Below are positions 1 to 5,459 of a stretch of DNA of 6,106 bases, piece after piece. The notes under the pieces were generated by a model, which saw nothing but the letters and a program-made list of their open reading frames with translations, was not told the origin of the DNA and ran no database searches. The stretch is taken from positions 1-6,106 of the forward strand of contig CAKVCJ010000121.1 of the NCBI GenBank assembly GCA_934725655.1, written 5' to 3'. Made by a program: the position numbers and the translations under genes. Source of the DNA: an uncultured Brachyspira sp. GTDB lineage: Bacteria > Spirochaetota > Brachyspiria > Brachyspirales > Brachyspiraceae. How positions within the stretch are numbered: the first letter of the stretch is position 1; each line of letters starts with the position of its first letter.

Positions 1-248
1 TGCTTGTTGTATTCAATATGATTAAATACGCATCCTCCGCAAATACCAGCATATCTACATTTTGCTTTTATTCTATGCCTTGAAGGGGTTATGATAGTAT
101 TTATATTAGCATAGCAAAAGTTTTTATTTTCTTTTTTTATCAATACATCAACTACATCACCCTCAACAGAATGTGCTACAAATATAATTTTCCCTTCTTT
201 AGCAATTCCATATCCGCCGTAAGCTGTGTCTATTATTTCTACTTTCAT
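1..248 (-). CDS. TrmA/RlmD-type RNA (uracil-5-)-methyltransferase, N-terminal part (runs off left edge)
   Basis: Only the first 82 codons are in the window. The protein begins MKVEIIDTAYGGYGIAKEGK, the usual opening of a TRAM RNA-binding domain (about residues 1-55). After it comes a cysteine motif C-x5-C-G-G-C (residues about 67-76, CRYAGICGGC). In RlmD/TrmA-family enzymes this supplies three of the four ligands of a [4Fe-4S] cluster; the fourth cysteine and the SAM-binding methyltransferase domain would lie beyond the edge. Family members use SAM to methylate C5 of uracil in 23S rRNA or tRNA in the cytoplasm. TRAM plus Fe-S favours the RlmD/RlmCD side over plain TrmA, but the exact target cannot be read from this fragment. 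The ATG at 248 is chosen because the TRAM homology starts there. No Shine-Dalgarno precedes it, and a TATAAT lies only 7 bases upstream. The family assignment is confident, the substrate is not. Confidence 0.9.
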   Translation of the reverse strand, partial: MKVEIIDTAYGGYGIAKEGKIIFVAHSVEGDVVDVLIKKENKNFCYANINTIITPSRHRIKAKCRYAGICGGCVFNHIEYNK

Positions 249-255
249 AGTACTT

Positions 256-286
256 ATTATACATTAAAATACTAATATATCTACAA
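256..286 (-). promoter_or_regulatory. Possible promoter giving a leaderless transcript for the RNA methyltransferase
   Basis: On the minus strand a perfect TATAAT (261-256) ends 7 bases before the ATG at 248, so transcription would begin at or within a base or two of the start codon. The best -35 match is TTGTAG (286-281) with a long 19-bp spacer, which is weak. No Shine-Dalgarno sequence exists between the box and the ATG, in keeping with leaderless translation. In DNA this AT-rich a TATAAT can arise by chance. Confidence 0.35.
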
Positions 287-387
287 ATAAATGTTAATTA
301 TATTTCTATTAAAATTAATATAAAAAATATTTTACTTTTTTTTATAAGTTCTGTTTTAATAATTAGTATTTTTCATAAATAATCTCC

Positions 388-429
388 CACTTTTATTTAG
401 CTTTATATTTATAAAGCTGAATAAAAGTG
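388..429 (-). terminator. 19-bp hairpin just past the SGNH hydrolase stop codon
   Basis: Arms 388-406 and 411-429 pair over all 19 positions with one G-T wobble (398/419) and a 4-base loop. The hairpin starts 7 bases after the stop codon of the minus-strand SGNH gene, the usual place for an intrinsic terminator or a 3' stabilising stem. The run of T expected after a terminator in the minus direction is poor (it reads GGGAGATTATTT), so termination efficiency is uncertain. Both flanking genes are on the minus strand, so the element sits between them in the direction of transcription. The stem itself is clearly seen; its role is inferred. Confidence 0.55.
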
Positions 430-436
430 AATCCTT

Positions 437-1027
437 TTACTTTATATACTCTTTCAATCTTTCAAGCAAAAAAGAAGAAAAAACATTATGCCCTTCGATA
501 TTTAAATGAACACCATCAAAATACAAATCATAATATTTATATTCTTTTAATATTTCATTCATAAACACATTATAAACATCAATACATTTTATATTATTTT
601 CTTTTGTATAGGAATTAATAAAATTAACATACTCTATTAATATGCTTGCCATCTCTTCTAAGTTGCCAATCTCAAAAAATGTAAAATCTTCTTTTATAAA
701 AGGTATAGGTGTGAATGTTATTATATCTATATTGTTTTCTTTAGATTTGTTTACTATATCAATAAAGCTTCTTTTTATATTTTCTAAGGGCTTAAAAAGA
801 AATATATCATTTACTCCGCCCATAAGTATTAAAGTATCAGCTTTTTCATTAATAACATCTTTATCAAAACGAAAATACATTGAAGAAATAGTATCTCCGT
901 TTATTCCTTTGTTTAGAAAGTGTATGTTAGAATTTTTAAATTTGTTATTTAATATAGAAGTCCAAACTTGATTTCTATTAACCATATAACCATAAGTAGT
1001 GCTGTCTCCAAGACAAACTATATTCAT
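437..1027 (-). CDS. SGNH/GDSL-family hydrolase (lipase/acylhydrolase-like)
   Basis: This is a 196-residue protein of the SGNH hydrolase fold, a family of serine esterases, thioesterases, lysophospholipases and carbohydrate acetylesterases. The diagnostic blocks are in order: block I GDSTT with nucleophile Ser9, block II glycine in NKGINGDT (about 39-46), block III GGVND with Asn73, and block V DGVHLN with Asp171 and His174 completing the triad. The length is typical of single-domain members. There is no signal peptide or membrane segment, so it probably acts in the cytoplasm; the natural ester cannot be named from sequence. The ATG at 1027 is preferred because GDS then falls at the usual distance from the N-terminus and a GGA sits 9 bases upstream. 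A TTG at 1072 would add 15 unrelated residues. It is transcribed away from the MATE gene and is followed by a strong hairpin, so it is probably monocistronic. Confidence 0.88.
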   Translation of the reverse strand: MNIVCLGDSTTYGYMVNRNQVWTSILNNKFKNSNIHFLNKGINGDTISSMYFRFDKDVINEKADTLILMGGVNDIFLFKPLENIKRSFIDIVNKSKENNIDIITFTPIPFIKEDFTFFEIGNLEEMASILIEYVNFINSYTKENNIKCIDVYNVFMNEILKEYKYYDLYFDGVHLNIEGHNVFSSFLLERLKEYIK

Positions 1028-1137
1028 AATAAAATATCCGTTATAATTAAAATTAGTGTTTATATAATACAATAGATTTAAATTATTTTCTTTAAAATAT
1101 ATTTGTGTTTTATAATAAAAAAAAATTAGTCCTAAAT

Positions 1138-1166
1138 TTGACTTTTATTTTATTGTATGCTATTAT
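1138..1166 (+). promoter_or_regulatory. Strong sigma-70-type promoter for the MATE leader
   Basis: TTGACT (1138-1143) and TATTAT (1161-1166) are separated by exactly 17 bp, and TG at 1158-1159 forms an extended -10. This is the best promoter match in the window. It predicts a start near 1172, immediately in front of the structured leader RNA and about 150 bases before the MATE start codon. The placement supports a purposeful 5' untranslated leader. Confidence 0.8.
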
Positions 1167-1171
1167 AAGCA

Positions 1172-1262
1172 GCGTTCATCGGAGGGTGAAATAACATTTG
1201 AAGTTATTAGCTGGATAAGATGATGGGTGAAACTCCCATTTTTCTTATCCAGCTTTTTTTTT
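1172..1262 (+). promoter_or_regulatory. Candidate guanidine-IV (mepA-motif) riboswitch with built-in terminator
   Basis: The leader is compact and structured. UUCA (1175-1178) pairs with UGAA (1187-1190) around the loop UCGGAGGG. AAUAAC (1190-1195) can pair with GUUAUU (1203-1208). A terminator hairpin follows. Four bases of the first loop (GGAG, 1181-1184) can pair with CUCC (1233-1236) in the terminator apex, which would form a loop-loop contact or pseudoknot. The GGAGGG looks like a Shine-Dalgarno sequence but has no well-placed start codon behind it, so a structural role is more likely. Known biology: the mepA motif, shown to be the fourth guanidine riboswitch class, lies upstream of MATE exporter genes and acts through a terminator, with ligand turning expression on. 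Position, size, architecture and target gene all agree. The class name is from recall and context, not a covariance-model hit. An unnamed ligand-sensing or peptide-coupled attenuator is the alternative. Confidence 0.66.
1209..1262 (+). terminator. Rho-independent terminator inside the MATE leader
   Basis: AGCTGGATAAG (1209-1219) pairs perfectly with CTTATCCAGCT (1244-1254), and one further A-U pair (1220/1243) gives 12 bp. Inside it ATGGG (1223-1227) pairs with CCCAT (1235-1239). The stem is followed directly by nine T (1254-1262, the first also in the stem). It stands between promoter and gene, about 60 bases before the MATE start codon. Read-through must therefore be controlled for the gene to be expressed, and this is the expression platform of the proposed riboswitch. 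Confidence 0.88.
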
Positions 1263-1323
1263 GAATTTTTTATTATTTGCAAATATTAAATAATTATTAA
1301 TAAATATTTAGGAGCTGTAAAAA

Positions 1324-2691
1324 ATGAAAGAACAAACTTTAACACAAGGAAAAATCTTAAAATCATTAATACTATTTGCTTTTCCTGTACTTATAGCATT
1401 ATTTTTGCAGGCTATGTATGGGGCAGCTGATTTAATTATAGTAGGGAAGTTTGCAGGCACTAATGAACAGTCAGGGGTTGCATCTGGAAGTCAGCTATTT
1501 AATATGATAACTATGATAATAACGGGGCTTACTATGGGTATTACTGTGTTTGTAGGTGATGCTATAGGTGCTAACAAAAAAGAAAAGGCCGGAAAAGGCA
1601 TTGGAAGCGGTATTATTATTTTTGCTGTTATAGCTATTATCATTACTTTAATTATTGTTCCTTTTAGTGATTTGATTGCAGGCTATATGCATGCTCCAAA
1701 AGAGGCATTTAAGCAAACAAGCAATTATATAAGAATATGTGCAATGGGTACTATATTTATAGTGACGTATAATTGTATAGGGGCTATATTTAGAGGAATT
1801 GGAGATTCAAAGACTCCGTTAATTACAGTTGCTATTGCTTGTTTTATCAATATAGTAGGAGATATTATATTGGTTGCTCTTTTTAATATGGGAGCTTCTG
1901 GTGCTGCTATTGCTACGGTTAGCTCTCAGGCTATTAGTGTTATATTTTCTCTTTATTTTATAAGCAAAAAGAAACTTCCTTTTAATTTTTCTAAGAAATA
2001 TATTAGATTAGAAAAAGAATGCGTAAAGAAAATACTTATTATAGGCTCTCCTATAGCTTTGCAGGAGATGCTTGTGCAGTTTTCATTTTTATTTATACAG
2101 GTAATAGTTAATGGAATGGGGGTGATGGAATCTGCTGCTGTTGGAGTTGCTGAGAAGGTCTGTGTATTTTTAATGCTTGTTGCTTCTGCTTATATGCAAT
2201 CAATATCTGCATTCGTTGCTCAAAATAATGGGGCAGGGTTGTATGAACGCTCTCAAAAGGCTTTAATTTATGGTATAAGAACTGCTTTAATTGCTGGAAT
2301 GTTTACTAGTATAATTACTTTAGTTTTTGGCAGTTTACTTTCCAATATATTTTCTAATGAAAGGTTGGTTATATTGGCATCTTATAGTTATTTAAAAGCT
2401 TATGCTATAGATTGTTTACTTACTGCTATATTATTTTGCTTTGTAGGATATTTTAATGGATGTGGAAAGACATTATTTGTGATGATACAGGGGATAGTTG
2501 GAGCTTTCTTTGTGAGGATACCTGTTGTATATTTGATGAGCCATATTGATAATGCTTCTCTTTTTTATATAGGGCTTGCTACTCCGATATTGTCTGTAGT
2601 GCAGATAATTTTATGTTTAATAGCTTATAATTATTATAAGAGAGATTTATATAATTCAGAGAAATTAGAGAAATCTTATTCTGTTATTTAA
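1324..2691 (+). CDS. MATE-family multidrug/cation efflux transporter (MepA-like), under leader-RNA control
   Basis: A 455-residue inner-membrane protein of the MATE (multidrug and toxic compound extrusion) family, of normal family length. It is hydrophobic throughout with about 12 membrane segments in two halves. The first helix carries QAMYGAADLIIVGKFAG with Asp36, the region where MATE pumps have a conserved acidic residue. The half-domain motifs FRGIGDSKTP (156-165) and FVAQNNGAG (297-305) are typical. MATE proteins export cationic drugs or organic cations using a sodium or proton gradient. Start: GGAG at 1311-1314 lies 9 bases before the ATG. The gene is preceded by a strong promoter and an attenuating leader. 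If that leader is the guanidine-IV class, the physiological substrate is likely guanidinium or a related toxic cation; this is inference from regulation, not from the protein. A second MATE gene follows 283 bp downstream on the same strand. Confidence 0.93.
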   Translation: MKEQTLTQGKILKSLILFAFPVLIALFLQAMYGAADLIIVGKFAGTNEQSGVASGSQLFNMITMIITGLTMGITVFVGDAIGANKKEKAGKGIGSGIIIFAVIAIIITLIIVPFSDLIAGYMHAPKEAFKQTSNYIRICAMGTIFIVTYNCIGAIFRGIGDSKTPLITVAIACFINIVGDIILVALFNMGASGAAIATVSSQAISVIFSLYFISKKKLPFNFSKKYIRLEKECVKKILIIGSPIALQEMLVQFSFLFIQVIVNGMGVMESAAVGVAEKVCVFLMLVASAYMQSISAFVAQNNGAGLYERSQKALIYGIRTALIAGMFTSIITLVFGSLLSNIFSNERLVILASYSYLKAYAIDCLLTAILFCFVGYFNGCGKTLFVMIQGIVGAFFVRIPVVYLMSHIDNASLFYIGLATPILSVVQIILCLIAYNYYKRDLYNSEKLEKSYSVI

Positions 2692-2762
2692 TAATATTAG
2701 AGATGTTTAAAAAATAGCTTTGTATAATTTTATATTTAATTAATAGATTTAATATTGTTTAT

Positions 2763-2864
2763 TTGCACTTTTTGGTTCTTTTGACGAAGTCCGCACCGCG
2801 AGCTGCGGGAAAAAGAACTGGGGTGCTGCACGGTGTGTACTTCGTTAAGGGCAAAGCCCTGCAA
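2763..2864 (+). repeat. GC-rich, self-complementary intergenic block (probable dispersed repeat or structured RNA)
   Basis: This stretch is far richer in G+C than its surroundings. Its main feature is a long imperfect palindrome: 2781-2798 pairs with 2831-2848 over 18 positions with one mismatch (2791/2838) and two G-T wobbles. A second fold competes with it: GTTCTTTT (2775-2782) matches AAAAGAAC (2811-2818) and encloses CCGC (2796-2799) with GCGG (2805-2808). A third hairpin, AGGGC-AAA-GCCCT (2848-2860), follows without a T-run. The ends carry the short inverted match TTGCA (2763-2767) and TGCAA (2860-2864). No start codon with a ribosome site lies in it. The impression is of a small mobile or dispersed intergenic element characteristic of this genus, but its copy number cannot be seen here. 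It could also be a non-coding RNA or leader element for the MATE gene downstream. Confidence 0.5.
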
Positions 2865-2909
2865 GTATTTAAAATAAAAAAATATTTTTATAAACTTAAA
2901 ATTTTTTGC

Positions 2910-2939
2910 TATGTGTTTGTATTTTTTCTAAAACACATA
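2910..2939 (+). promoter_or_regulatory. 9-bp inverted repeat upstream of the second MATE gene, operator-like
   Basis: TATGTGTTT (2910-2918) and AAACACATA (2931-2939) are perfect inverted copies separated by 12 bases, ending 35 bases before the proposed start codon. The half-site spacing of about two helical turns fits a dimeric repressor site, and the right arm borders a weak TATAAC (2938-2943). A hairpin in the mRNA leader is equally possible. No regulator gene is in the window. Confidence 0.4.
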
Positions 2940-2974
2940 TAACATATATGCATAATTTTTTGCAGGTTTTTATT

Positions 2975-4306
2975 ATGACAAAAGATATGACTGTAGGAAG
3001 TCCGTTTAAGACTATAATATATTTTTCTATACCGATGCTTATAGGAGGAATATTTCAGCAATTCTATGGAGTTGCTGATACAATTATAATAGGCAAGTTT
3101 GTAGGTTCAAGGGCATTAGCTTCTATTGGGGCTACTACTTCTACTATGTTTTTCTTTTTATCCTTTGCTATAGGTTTTACTAATGCTTTTTCTATAGTAA
3201 TGGGGCAGTTCTTTGGGGCAAAAAATGAAAGTATGCTTAAAACTACTTTTCTTAACTCAATATATTTAACATTATTTAGCTCTTTAATTCTTTTTATACT
3301 TGGCATATTTTTATCAAGACCTATTATGATATTATTGAAAACACCAGAAGACATAATAGATAATTCTGTATTATATTTGCAAATATGTGTGGGCTTATCA
3401 TTTGGGCAGCTTATATATAATGGAGCTTCCAGTATATTAAGGGCTTTGGGAGACAGTAAGACTCCTTTATATTTTTTAATACTTACAACTGTTTTAAATA
3501 TTATATTAGATTTAATTTTTGTTGCTTTGCTCAAAATGAATGTATTTGGTGTTGCCATTGCTACTGTAATATCGCAAATAATATCTGCTTTTTTAAGTGT
3601 GCTTTATATTGTAAAAAAATTCCCTATGTTAAAACTTCATAGAGAGGATATAGTTTTTAATTTTGAAAATTTATTTATGATAATAAAAATAGGCGTTTCT
3701 ATGAGTGTGCAGGCAATATTTTTATCTATAGGGGAGATGATTATAAGCGGAGTTGTTAATACATTCGGCACTAATGTTGTAGCATCATACACAACAGGAA
3801 ACAGAATAAATCAATTTGCTTCTATGGCATATTTTGTAGTGTCTGAAGCTTTTGCCGTTTATACGGCGCAAAATTTCGGGGCTCAAAAATTTGATAGAAT
3901 AAAAGAAGGTTTTAGAAGCATAATAATATTATCATTATCTTTAAGCTTGTTTGCAACATTTATTATATTTATATTTGGGGATAATTTGATAAGACTATTT
4001 ATTTCAAGCAATGATGAATATATAGAAATAATAGTGGAGATATGCAAAGGCTATTTAAGAATATCATCAATGTTTTATCCATTTTTGGCTATAATATTAT
4101 TATATAACAACTCTATAAGGGCAATAGGAAAAGCACTTATTCCTTTAATTTCTGGAATAGTTGAGCTTGTTATAAAGGTAGGAGGTTCAGTATTTTTGTC
4201 TATACCATTTGGATATGTTGGGGTTTGGTTTGCAAATCCTGTTGGATGGGCTTTGGGTATACTTCCTTCCTGCATTTATTTTCACAAGTATGCCTTTAAA
4301 AAGTAA
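2975..4306 (+). CDS. MATE-family efflux transporter (second copy)
   Basis: A 443-residue MATE inner-membrane transporter with about 12 membrane segments. The opening MTKDMTVGSPFKTIIYFSIP and FQQFYGVADTIIIGKFVG (Asp35 in helix 1) are characteristic of the NorM/DinF-like subgroup common in Firmicutes and spirochaetes. RALGDSKTPL (156-165) and TAQNFGAQKFDRI (297-309) mark the two halves. The ATG at 2975 is chosen because it gives the family's standard N-terminus and AGG lies 8 bases upstream. An in-frame TTG at 2906 and ATG at 2948 would add an unrelated tail. It is clearly diverged from the upstream MATE protein, so the pair is not a recent duplication. Its leader shows no terminator or riboswitch like that of the first gene. 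It has instead a 9-bp inverted repeat and a GC-rich block, so its control is probably different. The substrate is unknown. Confidence 0.92.
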   Translation: MTKDMTVGSPFKTIIYFSIPMLIGGIFQQFYGVADTIIIGKFVGSRALASIGATTSTMFFFLSFAIGFTNAFSIVMGQFFGAKNESMLKTTFLNSIYLTLFSSLILFILGIFLSRPIMILLKTPEDIIDNSVLYLQICVGLSFGQLIYNGASSILRALGDSKTPLYFLILTTVLNIILDLIFVALLKMNVFGVAIATVISQIISAFLSVLYIVKKFPMLKLHREDIVFNFENLFMIIKIGVSMSVQAIFLSIGEMIISGVVNTFGTNVVASYTTGNRINQFASMAYFVVSEAFAVYTAQNFGAQKFDRIKEGFRSIIILSLSLSLFATFIIFIFGDNLIRLFISSNDEYIEIIVEICKGYLRISSMFYPFLAIILLYNNSIRAIGKALIPLISGIVELVIKVGGSVFLSIPFGYVGVWFANPVGWALGILPSCIYFHKYAFKK

Positions 4307-4313
4307 AAATTAT

Positions 4314-4342
4314 TTTAAAAAAATTAATTATTATATTATAAT
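4314..4342 (+). promoter_or_regulatory. Possible promoter for the glycosyltransferase-like gene
   Basis: TATAAT (4337-4342) lies 24 bases before the ATG at 4366, with a poor -35 (TTTAAA, 4314-4319) at 17 bp. The 59-bp gap after the second MATE gene has no terminator, so read-through from upstream is also possible. The composition here is nearly all A and T, which makes the match weak evidence. Confidence 0.3.
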
Positions 4343-4365
4343 ATAAAACAAAAGGGTTTTTTAAT

Positions 4366-5451
4366 ATGGGTTTTGGAAATAAAGTCTTAAATGGCAAGAT
4401 AAGAGCAAAATTAGGTATAAATATTTCTAATAAATTAAGAGATAATTCAGTATCTATAAATGATGTAGATAAAGAATTATATATATCATATCCTTATTCA
4501 AGTATAAATAATTTCTTATGCAAATTAAATAATGCTAAAATATATTCAAGCTGGGGATTTTATTTTACAAATGATAATAAACTCATAAGGGAAACCATTC
4601 CATTTGAGAGGGTATTGTCTTTACATGGAGAACTTGGAGGCAGATTTGCTTTTTATAAGTTTAGATTTAAAAAGAAAACGGATTTGAATGTTTTTAGTTT
4701 GCAATCTATATGGAATGTATGTTTTGGACATTGGATACATGAAACTTTGCCTAAACTTTTTATATTGAAGGATTTAGGATATATAGATAAAATAGATGCT
4801 ATTGTTTTAGGAAACGGATGCAGCTCTAAATTTCATAAAGATAGTTTAGCTATTTTTGGAATTGATAAAAAAAAGATAATATATATATCTGATGAAACAG
4901 AAATTTTATGTAAGAACTTATATTTATCTTCTTTTCCAAGTAGAAATACTCATTATCCAGATATTTGGGTATGCAGCAAATATAGAGAATTATCAAAAGA
5001 ATTAATAAAAAATTATGATGCAGAAAAATTTCCAAAAAAAATATATTTAAGCAGAAAAAATGTAAAGACTAGAAAAATCTTAAATGAAGATAAACTTATG
5101 GATATATTAAATAGATTAGGCTATAAGATGATATGCCCTGAAGATTATTCTTTGCAAGAGCAGTTTTGTATGTTTTATAATGCAGACAAAATAATATCAA
5201 TACTCGGAAGCGGACTTACAAACCTTGTATGCTATAAAGAAAATATATCAGTGCTTGGTATAGTTCCGAATATAAGACAGGAAGATACATATGAATATAT
5301 AGTTAATACTATAGGAGGAAAATATTTTCAATATATAGAAAGTGATGAAAAAAATTATAGGTATCAAAATATGCATAATAAAACAAATGATTTTGATTTT
5401 TATATTGATTTAGAGAAGTTCAAAAATGTTTTAGAAGAGTTTGAAAAATAG
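4366..5451 (+). CDS. Family-61 (DUF563) glycosyltransferase-like protein
   Basis: A 361-residue protein resembling the GT61/DUF563 family, which includes enzymes linked to capsular or other surface polysaccharides. Matching elements are NVCFGHWIHETLPKLFIL (117-134; His122, Trp123, Glu126), then IYLSRKN (226-232), RKILNE (236-241), a region near SLQEQFCMFYNADKI (262-276), and GSGLTNLV (281-288). In most relatives the last block reads close to G-x-H-G-A-G-L-T-N; here it is SILGSGLTN, without the histidine. There is no signal peptide or membrane segment, so it should work in the cytoplasm on a sugar-nucleotide donor. GGG at 4354-4356 lies 9 bases before the ATG. No other polysaccharide gene is visible, so the acceptor and pathway are unknown. 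It ends 8 bp from the convergent uvrB gene. The family call is fairly sure, the activity is not. Confidence 0.78.
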   Translation: MGFGNKVLNGKIRAKLGINISNKLRDNSVSINDVDKELYISYPYSSINNFLCKLNNAKIYSSWGFYFTNDNKLIRETIPFERVLSLHGELGGRFAFYKFRFKKKTDLNVFSLQSIWNVCFGHWIHETLPKLFILKDLGYIDKIDAIVLGNGCSSKFHKDSLAIFGIDKKKIIYISDETEILCKNLYLSSFPSRNTHYPDIWVCSKYRELSKELIKNYDAEKFPKKIYLSRKNVKTRKILNEDKLMDILNRLGYKMICPEDYSLQEQFCMFYNADKIISILGSGLTNLVCYKENISVLGIVPNIRQEDTYEYIVNTIGGKYFQYIESDEKNYRYQNMHNKTNDFDFYIDLEKFKNVLEEFEK

Positions 5452-5459
5452 TGCTTATA

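Noticed and set aside
356..376. Six-codon minus-strand frame (MKNTNY) with GGGAG at good spacing
   Set aside because: It is too short to support as a gene, and the GGGAG partly belongs to the edge of the 388-429 hairpin; kept only as a remark in the hairpin finding.
642..971. Plus-strand open frame opposite the SGNH gene
   Set aside because: It is fully antisense to a gene with intact catalytic motifs, has no recognisable domain and no ribosome site; it is a shadow frame.
2763..2940. Open frame running through the GC-rich island
   Set aside because: No ATG or ribosome site at its beginning and no recognisable protein; its sequence is better explained by the nucleic-acid palindromes.
2906..2974. 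Upstream TTG (2906) or ATG (2948) as start of the second MATE protein
   Set aside because: The added residues do not resemble a MATE N-terminus, while ATG 2975 yields the family's usual MTKDMT opening with AGG 8 bases upstream; the extension also overlaps the inverted repeat.
3064..3558. Minus-strand open frame opposite the second MATE gene (and a smaller one at 4075-4275)
   Set aside because: Both lie within a clear MATE gene and read as low-information antisense translations of membrane segments.
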